DNA of 64,000 nt, taken from positions 3,685,501-3,749,500 of the forward strand of contig NC_088325.1 of the NCBI RefSeq assembly GCF_910592395.1, given 5' to 3'. This document shows positions 51,701-63,865 of the stretch, piece by piece. A program made the position numbers and the translations under genes. Position 1 is the stretch's first letter. Every line of letters starts with the position of its first letter. The stretch is from Lineus longissimus. Lineage: Eukaryota; Nemertea; Pilidiophora; Heteronemertea; Lineidae. The notes beneath the pieces were generated by a model. It was given only the letters and a program-made list of their open reading frames with translations, was not told the origin of the DNA and ran no database searches.

Positions 51701-54225
51701 ATGCCAGATCTCGATATCAAAGAATGTGTCACCAGATAAATCTGCAGGACTATTGTGGAATTGAAAAGTAAATAACAAGTGAGGTTATCATGATTTCTGA
51801 CAGGTCTATACTCTAATATCGTTGATTTTTGTCACAAAAAACTACTTACTGAAATTGAAAATCTGGTATAAGTTACATTTTAGCAAGAATTTATAAAGAT
51901 TAGTCATCAGTAATTCTTGCTATTATTGATACTGTTAAAACCTCAATTTTAGAGCCCAAAACTCTGTATGTATACTAAAGATACAGGACATACAGGCAAA
52001 CTAAGGACAAAACCCACTAAAAGACCAGACAAAGAAATTCCGAGTTTGTCTTTCTCCTGAAAACTTTCTGAAATCTCAAAAAATCTCAATTCTCTCATGA
52101 GAGGTTGATCTAAATGCTTTGGGTGCTTTTTGAGTTTTTTTTCAAAAATATTTTTCAACATATGTGTTGGCTTGAGAAAAATATGTTGTTGCATATATGT
52201 TGTTGCAAATATGTTGTTGCATATATGCAACAACATATTTTGGAGGCGCATACTGATGAGAAACAGGGAATTTTTTAATCTGGCCTTAGGCCACTGATAC
52301 TCATGAACTCTGAAGTTAAAACAACTTGAAGTTTATCTCCACACAAAATGTGAGATGACACCACTGCTACACATTTGCAGCATAATCCAAAGCGTGAATG
52401 CTATAATCCAGAGTGCGGCAGCAAAAATTCCAAATCCTGATTTTATATTCCACACATCGATCTAGTATCCATGGCAACGAGGCAGTGCAAGTAGCAGACA
52501 TGATATCATGATATTTTGCACGGCATAATAGACTCCACTTGTACGAGACTGTTGTTTTTGACTAGCTGTATAATCCAACACAGGACACTGGCATGATATA
52601 TATAACACCATATAGCAACGGACAACGGTCTCAAGCCCAAAAAACTAAGGATATTTCAAGATCTTTTAAAAGAAAAATCTTTTGGTATGAAATTTCTTAA
52701 CATGTAGGCTGGCCCATTACCTAACCAGGCCTTTCAATTGCATAAGTTTGGTCCAGGTTCCTTTTTTCCTCACTAATATAGGCACACTAATTTTACTAAT
52801 TTCGGCACCTTGTTTCATGTCATGTAGTAAATTGCATAACTGGTTAGAAAACTGCTGCTTCACCCAAAAAACTTATTTTTATCAATTTCAATTCAAAACT
52901 TCTTATGGTAATCTAGGATTGTTGGGGGAATAATTGACGGATTTTAGGAGCAAAAATATTTCAGGGAGGTCACTTGCAATATAGCTTTTCTGGTAGTTTT
53001 TACCAGTAGAAAAGAACATGACAAATGGGTGGGCACACTTAAATTTGTTCAATAGAAATTCCAAAAAATATCCTTAGTTCATTGGGATAAGTACCGACCA
53101 CTAATCCTGCTCGGATATGTACAGCGACGTCTATAATAATCACCTATATGTCATCCTACATGAAATGTACAGGCTGTCCTGTTCACGATAGAGCGAAACA
53201 GAACGCTACAACATGCATAATCCACTAGTAATCCACTTCGATTGTACACTTAGAGTATATGCGTATATATATCTATATATCATTATCCACACTGTTCATA
53301 GAAAGTAGACATGTTCCGCCGCTTATGTATTATAAAATGATTTTTAGAATCACAAATAGGACAGTTCGTCATAATGTACATTTTCGAAATAATTTCGTCC
53401 GAATCCGAAACAAAAGTTTATCCAGCAAAAACAGAACGGACTTTAAAAAGTCTGAACCAACAGCTTACTATAAATTCACCTCTATAAGGCATCCCCGGGC
53501 TGAAATGTTATGGATGTCAATTTCGAGTTAGTGCAAACTCAGTGTGGGCACTTTGTAATAGCCCGAACCCAGATATCTTGATTGACTACTGTGGGGTGTG
53601 GTTATATGTTGAGTTTTTGGTAATCAGACTCCCGCTCCATGGAGGGGCGGCTTGGAATATGCTCCATTGGGCAAGAGGCATATACTCCATTATGATGTAT
53701 GAAACGACTATGAAATTGACATCCATTTGTTCCGTTTAAAGGATGACTCAGGGGTGTATTTACAGTAAGTGTCCACACATGGAAGGAAAGCATCTAAATT
53801 AAAACAATCTTGGAATCCTCGACAGAGTCACGTGACCTCCCAGATATTCAGTCAAACGTTTGTATTCCAAAATCACGTCGTATCAGCAATCATTGAATGC
53901 AACATTCCAGTGACAATCACGTACCATTATCCAATAATCGTTTCAATTTGGACTCCATAAAAATATCCCGACAGCAACTGAGCACTGAGAGCCAAACATA
54001 GTAGTATTTTTCAATACCCCATTGAGAGTCACATATCAGATAAGCAATGCACGTTTGACTTTGCGAAAATAAAATGTTCAGTCATCCCCAAATTCAGTAA
54101 GGCAATAAAAAAGCTTCTTTATCTTAGGGAAATCTAGAGCTCCAGATAGTCCAGTACAGTCGACCATCTCAGATTCCACAAAAGTCATTTAAAATTGAAC
54201 TATCTTGTCTCAAAATGTCTCATAT
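48771..54225. other. Intergenic, no gene recognised
   Basis: 49,875-49,922 is a partial GCCGTTCA-ended MITE (minus orientation, GAACGGCATACCTCTTTAA). A 23-bp G tract sits at 50,902-50,924. 52,185-52,240 has short ATATGTTGTTGC repeats and their complement. A 153-codon ORF at 49,282 has no recognisable similarity. Confidence 0.45.
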
Positions 54226-56076
54226 TTAACTATCTTGGACTACAGCAGGTTGTGTGTCATGATCTTGACTAGCGCCCTCTGCGATAGGTTCTGGTAACTT
54301 TTCTACATTTTCTAATGTCTCTTGGTTTTGCGATTCTAAGGGAGCAGGAAGGTCGTCAGCTGCAGTTTCGGGGGCCGGATGCTCTGTCGACTCCTCTAGG
54401 GCTGCTTCTGGTTCTGGTGCAGATTCTGGCGCAGGGGGTATTTCCTTAACAGCTTCAAGCTCTGATGGCTGCTCCTCGGGTGCAGATGGTAGTTCCTCCA
54501 CAAAAGGTGCGGGTGTACTTTCCGCCTCAGCAACAGGCTCCAGTAATTCAGCAGGTGGGGGCACCTCCTCTACAGCTTCTGGCCCTGATGGCTGCTCTTC
54601 TGGTGCAGGGGGTAGTTCCTCCACTACTGGTTCCGGCGCACTTTCTATCTCAGTGACAGGTTCTTGCAATTCCTCAGCCTGTGGGGGCACCTCCTCAACA
54701 GCTGGCTCAGGCGCTGGTGGCATTTCCTCGACCTCTGGTGCAGCAGCTGCCTCAATTTCAACAATAGGTTCTGGGGCTTGCTGCTCTTCTGGCTGTGGCT
54801 CAGGCTCAACAGGCTTCTCCTCTTCGACTGGAACTGGCTCTTCTACAACAGGTTCTGGTGCTGGCGGTGCCTCCTCCTCAACCTCCTCTTGCTGCGACTC
54901 AACATATGCCACCTCTTCTTCAATCACCTCCGGTGCAGGACTCTCCTCTGGTGCAGATTCTGACATCTGTATGTGAACAGGCTCCATAGGTTCCTCAGTA
55001 ACAGGCTGCGGCTCCTCATGCTGATCTGACTCGACTGGTTCTGGCATTGACTCGACAACATTTTCTTTAACCGGTTCAACTAATGGCTCGGCTGGTTCAG
55101 GCACTGGTTCTACCGGTTCAGGCAGATTCATTGGAATATCACTGTCATTCTCTTCTAGCACCACTGGTTGACTTTCAATTGGTTCTGGTTCTGGTAGGCT
55201 TTGTGGTTCTTCTTGAGCCTCCTCGGGGGCAGCTTCAACAACCAGTTCTGGTTCCTCTGCTTTTGGCTCAGGGGCAGACTCAACAAATTCAACCTGCTGA
55301 ACATCAATGACTTCTGGTTCGGGCAAGGCCTCTGGTGTACTCTCCTGTACTTCCTCTTTCTCAGCTACGATAGGTTCTGGGGCAACCTCTTGCTCTGGCT
55401 CTTGTACGGGTATGGTCTCTGGCTCCGATACTGGCTCAGGCTCTGCTGCTGGTTCAGGGGCAGTATCTGATTCCCCAATGGTCTGCACCTCATGGTGCTC
55501 TTCCAAAATGATCCTAGTAGGCTCTTGACTAGAATCTAATGGCTGAACTTCGACTAACTTTTGCGTAACAATATGCTTTTCGGTAACAGTCTCAGTTTCG
55601 ACGTGCTTTGTCCCCTCGGGTGGCGGAACCTCATCACCAGGTTTAACTACGACAACCTCCTCCCGGACAACCTTAACTTGCTTGGTAACAATAGTTCTTT
55701 CATGCTCAACATTATCGCCAGTCTCTTTAATGACTTGGACATTTTCCGAATCTGTCGTCTCTTCTTTTACGACCATGCTGTCCCGCCCCTCAAAAATATT
55801 ATTTGGAGCTGACTCATTTTTCTGTTCCTCGCTTTTTTCTATATTTTCATTAACCTCACCTTTAACTTCTCCATCCTTCAGCTTTTTCTCCGCGTTGGGT
55901 GTATCCCCATTATCGTCGATGAACGGAAAATCCTCATCTATTCCAACACTCCCCTTATCCTCCTCGATCATGATAGCCGCCTTCTTGTCGACCGCATTTT
56001 GATTTTCGGTTGGCCGATTTCCGGGTACGTCAGTCCCTATATCCCCATCCTTCTCTTTACTTTGCCGACACCCCAT
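54226..56076 (-). CDS. Acidic Pro/Glu-rich protein with N-myristoylation signal
   Basis: Intronless ORF of 616 codons. I chose the ATG at 56,076 because it has a strong context (AAAATGG) and gives MGCRQSKEK; the frame is open slightly upstream but with no ATG. MGCRQS fits the N-myristoyltransferase consensus (Gly 2, Ser 6) and Cys 3 could be palmitoylated, so membrane tethering is likely. Residues about 10-120 are charged. About 125-190 alternates Val and charged residues (TIVTKQVKVVREEVVVVKPG). The remaining ~420 residues are built from PEP, EEP and APE phrases with almost no aromatic residues, implying a disordered chain. Near the C-terminus a ~41-residue unit is repeated (VVEELPPAPEEQPS / FVEELPSAPEEQPS). 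The design recalls acylated acidic proteins such as BASP1-like membrane adaptors, but I claim no orthology. Ends at TAA. Confidence 0.82.
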   Translation of the reverse strand: MGCRQSKEKDGDIGTDVPGNRPTENQNAVDKKAAIMIEEDKGSVGIDEDFPFIDDNGDTPNAEKKLKDGEVKGEVNENIEKSEEQKNESAPNNIFEGRDSMVVKEETTDSENVQVIKETGDNVEHERTIVTKQVKVVREEVVVVKPGDEVPPPEGTKHVETETVTEKHIVTQKLVEVQPLDSSQEPTRIILEEHHEVQTIGESDTAPEPAAEPEPVSEPETIPVQEPEQEVAPEPIVAEKEEVQESTPEALPEPEVIDVQQVEFVESAPEPKAEEPELVVEAAPEEAQEEPQSLPEPEPIESQPVVLEENDSDIPMNLPEPVEPVPEPAEPLVEPVKENVVESMPEPVESDQHEEPQPVTEEPMEPVHIQMSESAPEESPAPEVIEEEVAYVESQQEEVEEEAPPAPEPVVEEPVPVEEEKPVEPEPQPEEQQAPEPIVEIEAAAAPEVEEMPPAPEPAVEEVPPQAEELQEPVTEIESAPEPVVEELPPAPEEQPSGPEAVEEVPPPAELLEPVAEAESTPAPFVEELPSAPEEQPSELEAVKEIPPAPESAPEPEAALEESTEHPAPETAADDLPAPLESQNQETLENVEKLPEPIAEGASQDHDTQPAVVQDS

Positions 56077-58600
56077 TTTGATGATCAAAATCCAAAGTTA
56101 ATCCAAAACTACGAAAGATTCGATAATCCAATGTCAATAGGCCCTATCCAAAATTAAATTGGACCAATACTAGTATTCCAATACACTGTCTACAGTAGAT
56201 TTTCCCACACCAGTTTCAGAGGAATGCAATTTCTTCACTACTGCTCCAGCTACAGCAAGGCACTGAATATATCCTACCTGCCTTTTTTAGCAAATTCACA
56301 GTCAGAGAGAAGTGGGATTAGTAGTTACAGCTGCTGGTGAATCACCGGCTCCTTGGCTCCTTACCTCACCTACAACCAGCAAGAAATAAGCAATCCTCCT
56401 AACACACAACCTGTAGTCCAGCACAGCACACGACTCACTCCTGCAGAACAGCCTCTGAGCAGACTCGATGGGTGTGACCTAGACAGTGTACACGAGATAG
56501 TACAACAGCGCCGGCAGTGAAAATGATAGCTCGTTTTCGAATTCCACGCACTGGGTTATATCCACCGAAAATAACCCTGAATTGTCTTCCTGGAACTCCA
56601 CTGTCAGATCATGAGATAGTCCTTGAATCCACCTAAAGCTTTATTTGAAAATGTCCAGACAATAGGAGCATTGAATACATGCACCAGCTGTGGTTGTCTC
56701 AGTCTATAGCACTCCTGATTATATCCAATATCTGAGGCCGAAGAACCAATGCAATTAATTCACTGCACATACGGATAGCTTTTGTGCTGTATAATATAGC
56801 AATTGGATGCCACACAAATGAAAAATATACTGCTGGCTAGACAGTGTATTGAATCTATATGTTTATTGTGTTGCAAATTTTCAAATATCAATCTCCATAC
56901 GTGAGGAATAAATGATGGATGGAGTTAACACACCCAATTATTCACGCTGCAAGTTTTTATCACAATGTTATAATCCTGGTGTGGCAGTTGATGCAACAAT
57001 CGACTTTTTGTCAATTCAATTGAGATTAATCATTGGGCAATTTCTTCCTGGCCGTAGATGGCAAAACAATATTCCTCGCAATTGTATGTAGGCCTAGTTG
57101 TGGAAGAGATGACTTTGTAGCCAAAGTATGGTGGATGCTATTCGGCTAATGTCGCTATATCGACTGAGCAATGATCACTCTTTTTCTGCTAACATGGCAA
57201 CAGTAAGCTCGGTTATGCCTGCCCTAGCTCAATCTATGCCCAGAGTGTAGAACAGGATCCAACGCTGACTCACACACCTCAAAATCAAGAGCATGGTGAG
57301 GGTAGTGATGGGCTGCACACATATGAATCATCAAGTGTTCTATTTTTCGACATAACTTGTGCTCAGGGATGTTGAGGGTGGTGAAGGGGGTCCACAATCG
57401 TGCTGTTGAGAGGCCAACATCCACAAATAAACTACTAAACTACTTGTGTTATCCTTGTTTTATTTGCCATGTTCGCTCAAGTGCAACCTCTCAAAATGAA
57501 GAGCAAATTGCTGTTCCCGAGGGGAGCCCAACACCATATGAAGAGAACTTTCATTGCATTTGTAATCATACTTTTTGTATGTATGCTAAAAATAATTTTA
57601 CATGTATTACTTTTCAATGTACCCCTGAAGCTCCCCTTCAGCCAACCTGAACACACATATTGTGACCCACTCTGAATTTTTACAGAACTGTCTACCCTAG
57701 TTTTTATCATTCAAAAAACCTGTCGACAAGTTCTATCTTGTCAAATAAAAGACTTAATATGCCCAATTCAGGTCATTTCACTGACTCATGGTGAATAAAG
57801 TTGAGACACAGGATTTTGATCATTGATTGTTGAAGGACATCAAACACCCTTCAAACTGTTATTCATATCCTATTGACGAATGCAATGGAGTTCGTTGACA
57901 TCGTGACCTAACTTGGAAATTGGGACCACATCTGATAATAAAAATTAAAAATTTATGGAGAATTATCAGTATTCATATCTCATCTTGCAGTCTAAATTAG
58001 ATAAATGATTTAAGACTAGTTTATATGTGAGTGATAGTCACAAGATCACCCTGGCAGCCAGTTACCCAGATTGTCGAGGACCAGGCAGGCTTAACAACTT
58101 GCTGAGGCAGCCAGTCCTTGGAATGGGAAAAGTTTTTGCGACAGGCGCCAACGTTTCCATTGTGCCACACCGGCAACCCAGACCACCAATATTCTAATAT
58201 TTTCCCTTCCACCACACAAGTGAAAGTGAAAGTGACTTGCCAGAGGCCACAGGTAAACAGGGCAGCAATAGTCACAAAGAAAACATCAACTTCCGCGTTC
58301 GACATCCGTAGAAATAATTTCATTATAGCAACAACGCGCCTTACTGGCTCTTTTGTTTTCCGAGCACACAATGTCAGTTTGCGACACATGTAATCGAAGA
58401 CACATGGAATATTGATCATGTTTGGCGAAGGCCGCCCCAGGCGAAATCGCCAAGCCAAAAATCAATTGTAAAAATTATGCCAAAGAATCAAAGTTGACAA
58501 AGAAGTTATTTATGTATATGCGTTAGGGCTCCGGCAATTACTTTTCATTTGTTAGTTATGTAAATAACTTGTGGTGTATTCGAGGGGAAAAGGGCCTTTT
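56077..58600. other. Upstream region of the Pro/Glu-rich gene and intergenic DNA
   Basis: The 5' untranslated region and promoter should lie just beyond 56,077, but no TATA box or initiator can be placed with confidence. A 145-codon ORF (58,021-58,458, minus) has no recognisable domain. Confidence 0.4.
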
Positions 58601-58604
58601 CCAG

Positions 58605-58740
58605 GACAGCAGCATGGGCCGCTGTGGAATAGTGGCTCAGACACTCTTTTGGCTTGCAGTCAAGAGATCTTTAGTTAAAACCCCACTATTGTTGTGAGAC
58701 TTTAGGCAGGTTACTTTGTTGGCCAATGCCCCCTCTGAGA
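58605..58740 (+). mobile_element. tRNA-derived SINE, degraded
   Basis: GGCCGCTGTGGAATAGTGGCTCAGACACTC resembles a tRNA 5' half (A box within TGGAATAGTGG). The B box is degraded (AGATCTTTAGTTAAAACCCC). TTTAGGCAGGTTACTTTG then matches the usual SINE body phrase. Confidence 0.6.
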
Positions 58741-60250
58741 AAAAAGTCGTCAAAAATGCATTTCAGTTCAGATTTTGGCCAATTTTCAGAATGACAGAGG
58801 GCAAAAGAGTGTTTTTCCCCCCCCCCCCCCCCCGTTACTAAAATGCTAGCTATTACATTCCTACGTGGAGGGGCATTAGGCCTACTCCCATGAGAATAAG
58901 ACCTCCTAAAATTTATATCAAAATGTAATCAGAAGAACTGGCATTTTTGCTTATCGTACATTAGAAATCTCAATGATATATGCAGCGACTGCTAAAGAAG
59001 AAGAAAACACATGCTAGATGTACAGACCACAATATTTCACATATCTCCGTAAACTGTCGCAGATAAACGCAATCTAATTTTGTAGTGACGACATTAATTA
59101 TTCAGCTGATGCTAAATCTCAAGGGACATATAGGGTTCTGTTGCCAGAGGCTGGCTCTATGCTGAGGGAGGAATGGTCTTTTTTGTGATGCTGGGATAGA
59201 TGAAAATATGGGCAGGATTTGTGGGATTGGCACCGTTAATTCTATTAATGGGATTTTGAAGAATTCTGCAGTGCCAGAAAAATGTGTATTTATTTGACAA
59301 AATTGTCTGTTGGGAATCAGAATGGGGACGTTTTGTTAGAGGATGTTGGCAGGTACCCCGTTTGTATTTTGGTGTATGAGGTCAAACTGAGGGTGGTGAA
59401 GCAGATCGAAGTTCACAATTAATGATGATGCCCTCATGATGACTAAATCATCCTCTGTACATGGAAAGTAAGATCATGACGTAAAATATTAATAGGCCTG
59501 CATCTGAAAAACTTTTTCTTGGGGGGTAATACTTGTCTTCACTGGCTCGTGAGATCTCAGATGATCAAGACAATGAATCTCTCTAAAGAACAATGAAGGC
59601 CTATCTTAAAAATCATCAAAAGCTTCAGGAGCCCCATCCACAGTCAACAACAATAGAACTGCAGGGTCATCTCTGGTAAGCAAATCATCTTAACCATATC
59701 CTAAAAGTCATCAAAAGCTTAGGGAGCCCCAAACCTTCGACTTGTTAACAAGTCAACAAGAACTGCAGGGTCATCTTTGGTCTCATGGTAACCGAATCAT
59801 CTTGACCAGGTCAAAGGTCAACACCAATGACTTATGTCAATGAGAACTGGTTGACAGTTCAATGGCGGGGAGTGTGGTTACAAAAATATTTACATAGTCA
59901 TTGCCAAGGTCACTTCACCAGAACAATTCCAAGGTTGGAGTCAATCAACAAAGTGATCTGTTCCTGCAGCTAACTCTCCCTCAAATTTGTTTTTGGGCGG
60001 GGAAACGCTGCCCATTATGGCATTAGCATTTCAGACAGGAATCTGAAAAGCCAGGGACAGGGTAGAAAAGGGCACAATCTGAAAAAGGACATGGTGCAGC
60101 ACCTGGCCCCTGCTGTAAATGGAAAATGCATTGGCCACAGATGAAAAAAGGCAGGGCATTCAAGAAAATTGAGAAAGGCAGGGTCGGCCGCCCCTGCTAA
60201 AACACTAGAACTTAAAGACTACCTATTTCATTTCATTGATTTGGCATTAC
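58741..60250. repeat. Intergenic with C tract and a two-unit duplication
   Basis: A 17-bp C tract at 58,817-58,833. At 59,610-59,800 ATCAAAAGCTTnnGGAGCCCCA, AGAACTGCAGGGTCATCT and AATCATCTTnACCA are each present twice about 100 bp apart. Confidence 0.6.
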
Positions 60251-60252
60251 AC

Positions 60253-60434
60253 TACAGCAGAACTTCTCTATTAGGGACACCCTCCGGGCTGACAAGTGCT
60301 GTCCTTAATAGAGAGGTGTCCTGATTAGAGAGGTCAAATTGAATGGAAACAGCCAATTTGGGACCAAAACTAGTGTCCTCGATAGAGAGGTTGTCCTTAA
60401 TTGAGAGGTTTCCGCTAAGGGAGGTTTCACTGTA
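60253..60434 (+). mobile_element. TA-flanked pogo-like MITE
   Basis: TACAGCAGAACTTCTC to GAGGTTTCACTGTA, full length and very similar to 45,017-45,198. Confidence 0.85.
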
Positions 60435-61895
60435 TTTATAACCCGTTTAGGATAGAAAAGATTTAGATAATGCACACTTTAGGAGGCAAAGCTGCAAATC
60501 AAATTTAGAGAAAGGGACCAGGCGCTTCTAGCTCAAAATCCTGGTCCCCTTAAAAGATTTTTTTAAATTTGTGTTCAATTTTGAAGCCTGTCATGGTGTG
60601 CCCCTGACCAAGGTGTTGCCTTTCCGAGTGAAGGAAAACCAGAATTCAGTAGTTTCCACCCCTAATATCAACAAAGGAACAGTAGCTCTAGAAAAACAAA
60701 CTTTATTTACATGAAAGTCCATCACGCGGTAAAAAGTTTCAACATTGTGACCTCGTGAACTGGGTTAATGAAAACATTCTTGTGGGGCGAATGAAAATAA
60801 TCTGATCAATGATGAGTTTGAGATAAGAAAATTTAGGACAGCATCCTACAAGAAGGGCAATGGACATTATCGACACACCAGAATTATATTTACACAAGAG
60901 ATATGTTTAAATTTGAACGAACACTCAGAGTAGATCTTTTTCAAGGTGACATCCTTGTGGGGCAAATGAACATAATCTAGAAATCGATGAGTCTGAGCCC
61001 AACAAGTTTGTGATTGTATAGGCCTATCATGAACCTCATGGTCTTCTACCATGGGCGTGGCTATCACAGTCAAAAACACACTTTGGTGACGTCTGCAGGG
61101 ACATTGCCCCCCACCCCCACCCACCCCTAGCTAGCTACCCCCCTTTCTACATGTACTCCCTTCAAATATAAATTAACCTTGGTGGTCAAAATGGTAGAGG
61201 CCTAGCACAAGAGGGGAATGGCCTTTTTCACTTTCACTTCAGGACATCCGCATTGCTCCAAAATGACCACTGGCATTCGGGATATAGGTACCAGATAAAC
61301 AATGACCAAGCGATTCAGATGGACTCAATGAGCTTTCAGTAAAAACTACTGCCATGCCATCTGATGGCTTTACAAAGAACTAAAATCATCATTAGAAATT
61401 ACACCACCAATGTAATCCACAGATGTTTTGCAGTTATTCATGAATAAGGCCAAGGGAACGAACGTCTTAGAATGCCGTCCAACTCGAACCACTAAATGCA
61501 AAAATACACTTTTTCTGACCAGAGAAATCAGTGGACTTTTAACCAATAATGAATAATGAAAAAAACACATGCACTTAGGAGTCCGAAGGAAAGTATTCAA
61601 TCCAAGACTTTCATTCCCTTGGCCTAATGAAGTCCTGTACAGTCTTCATTTGAAAACAGGTTTAATAGCTAAAAGTACTAGCAGATGTGACCTCCTTTAT
61701 TGAAAATATTCATAAATTCATGCGAATTTTTCTTTTAATAGTGACAGCCATCACGCGATATTATCAGGTGATAATAAACATTTTAAAAACGGGTTGCAAA
61801 GCTTGAACAGAAAAAAATTGGCTTAGTTCAAATCAAATTGGTTGTGTTGGTAGTCATATATGGTAGTAAGACTAGCCATGTACATCATAATCTAA
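60435..61895. other. Intergenic, nothing recognised
   Basis: Two similar short segments near 60,780 and 60,955 (CTTGTGGGGC-AATGAA-ATAATCT) indicate a diverged duplication of about 175 bp. No ORF of interest. Confidence 0.45.
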
Positions 61896-61899
61896 ATTT

Positions 61900-62130
61900 T
61901 GAGCTTGATAGCCTAGAGGTTTGCTGGCTACCACACAATTGGGCCCAGGTTCGATCCCGGGGAGAACCCAGGATTTCTAGATGAACCGGCATGGCTCTCA
62001 AGGAACTAAAATTCCTGGCTCTTCACAACACGTACAACGTATGAAATACCTGAGTGACTGTCAGATGAGACGAAAAGCCATGGTCCCATGTACCTGAGTG
62101 TCGGTAATCATCATCATCATCATCATCATC
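61900..62130 (+). mobile_element. tRNA-derived SINE with (CAT)n tail
   Basis: GATAGCCTAGAGGTTTGCTGG (A-box region) and GGCCCAGGTTCGATCCCGGG (a perfect B box) form a tRNA-like head. The body has CTCAAGGAACTAAAATTCCTGG and GAGACGAAAAGCCATGGTCC, ending in a CATCAT tail at 62,107-62,131. A body fragment of the same family is at 26,222-26,275. Confidence 0.8.
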
Positions 62131-62289
62131 ATTTCGCTTAGTAACCATAGTGACTATTTAGGTTTTGCATGCGTGCGCCTTAACTTCAAACGATTTAGCT
62201 GCTAGCATAGGACACGTAGTGCCTTAACTTTAACTTCAAAAAAATAACTGAACTTGTGCTGTTTAAATTAATTGTCCTCAATTTACATT

Positions 62290-63425
62290 ATCATGAAATG
62301 GCCAGGGCCATTGTGCTCACCTCATGTGGAGGAAAGATGGATAAAGAGCATGGTATTGTGTCATGTAGTGTTAGGTTTGATGTAGGTCCAAGCAATTACA
62401 ATTTCCCCAAAATGGCCAATTTACAGTACATTCGACCTATGTGACCTTGAAAAGTAGGTCAAATCAAAGAAGACCCGGGTGACACATTGAATGGTTGTTA
62501 GAATTAGATGTACCTATGATATAAAATTGGTGCCAATCGGGCAAGTCATTACTAGGAATAATGGCATTTTGAAGAATTTAGGATTTGGCCCCCTCCCTGG
62601 AGGCCAAACGGCAAATCTGATCGCACCAAACTTCGGTACCTGCGATCACCTGACCAAGGGGTACATGTGTACTTAATTTGTGATCAATAGTCATTGCAGT
62701 TAAGAAACGTGCCATAGTTACGGCCTGACGGCGAATTTACGCCATTTGACCTCTGTGACCTTGACAAGAAGGTCAAATTAAAAACCTGTGTGACATATAC
62801 TGTATGGTGGTTAGATGTACCCATGATATCAAATTGGTGGCAATCGGGCAAGAAGTTAAGGAATAATCACATTTTTAAGGTTTTTGGATTTTGCCACCTG
62901 GTGGTCAAGTGGTGAATCATATTGGACCAAACTTCGGTCCCTGAGATCACCTGACTAAGGGGTAAATGTGTACCAAATTTGGTATCAATAGTCATTGCAG
63001 TTTAGAAACGTGCCATCGTTACATCCCAATGGCCAATTTACACCATTTGACCTCTGTGACCTTGAAAAGGAGGTCAAATCAAAAACCCGGAGGATATATG
63101 ATGCACCTTTGCTAGAAGTACCTACCATATTTTTTTCAAAATTTCCCGACTACTATTAAGGGAGATATTGCATATTTTCACTTTTAACGTTTGGCCCCCT
63201 GGTGGCCAAACCATGAAACGAATCGGACCGAAACTTGGTCTCCAAGGTGTCATTACATAAGGGTACATGTGTACCAAGTTTCAACTCAATAGCTCTAACA
63301 GTTACGAAACGTGCCCTGCTAACGGACGACGGACGACGACGGACGACGACGACGACGACGACGACGACGGACGACGGACGCCACGGTATGGGATAAGCTC
63401 ACCTCTGCTAAGAGGTGAGCTAATA
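62290..63425. repeat. 301-bp-unit repeat element, copy 2
   Basis: Starts GGCCAGGGCCATTGTGCTCACC like copy 1 (690). Landmark GAAACGTGCCA at about 62,704, 63,005 and 63,306. TGACCT-3-TGACCT-8-AGGTCA clusters start at 62,433 (first base C), 62,747 and 63,048. It ends with a (GAC)n tract (63,323-63,380) and a hairpin at 63,396-63,421. Ends carry inverted AGCTCACC/GGTGAGCT. Confidence 0.78.
63396..63421. repeat. Terminal hairpin of the 301-bp-unit element
   Basis: AGCTCACCTCT, a five-base loop, and AGAGGTGAGCT-type complement form a near-perfect 10-11-bp stem immediately after the (GAC)n tract. Confidence 0.8.
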
Positions 63426-63864
63426 ACGTGTACAAATCAAGGTCCTATTACTGTAAACCTGGAAATTTTCACTAGAGTTTTATTTTAGCTGTTTTCGCTA
63501 ATAGAGAATCAAACGTCAAATTTAATCTCGTGAAAATTTCCTCTCTATTGCAATAATGAATAACCTTCAAGCTATGATCTTAAATGCTGAATTTAATCCT
63601 CGTGAATCCTGAAAGTATTCTAACAATGAGGGATCTCCTCCCCAGTGTTTATCCGACAACCTCTTGAAGGAATCCACACTATTACAATAGCTGAGACCAC
63701 ATACTCCGGGAGTGAATTCCAATCTTCCACCATGCGCAGAAAAAGGAGTATTTCCCAATGTCCAATCTACATCTGGTCTTAGTACGCTTTCTAGAGTGGT
63801 CCGTGGTGCCTGGATGAGTTCTACGTTTGTATTTTTCTACATGCGGATGGTTTTGCTGGAACAA
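63426..63864. other. Intergenic, nothing recognised
   Basis: Only short ORFs and no shared repeat. Confidence 0.4.
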
Positions 63865-63865
63865 T

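Noticed and set aside
54050-54225. Polyadenylation signal for the Pro/Glu-rich gene
   Set aside because: Only variant hexamers (such as GATAAA on the minus strand) are seen; none is convincing enough to annotate.
54465-55528. Ser/Gly- or Leu/Gln-rich ORFs opposite the Pro/Glu-rich gene
   Set aside because: They are antisense shadows of its repetitive Pro/Glu codons.
58021-58458. 145-codon minus-strand ORF
   Set aside because: No recognisable family, and no support from splice sites or flanking features.
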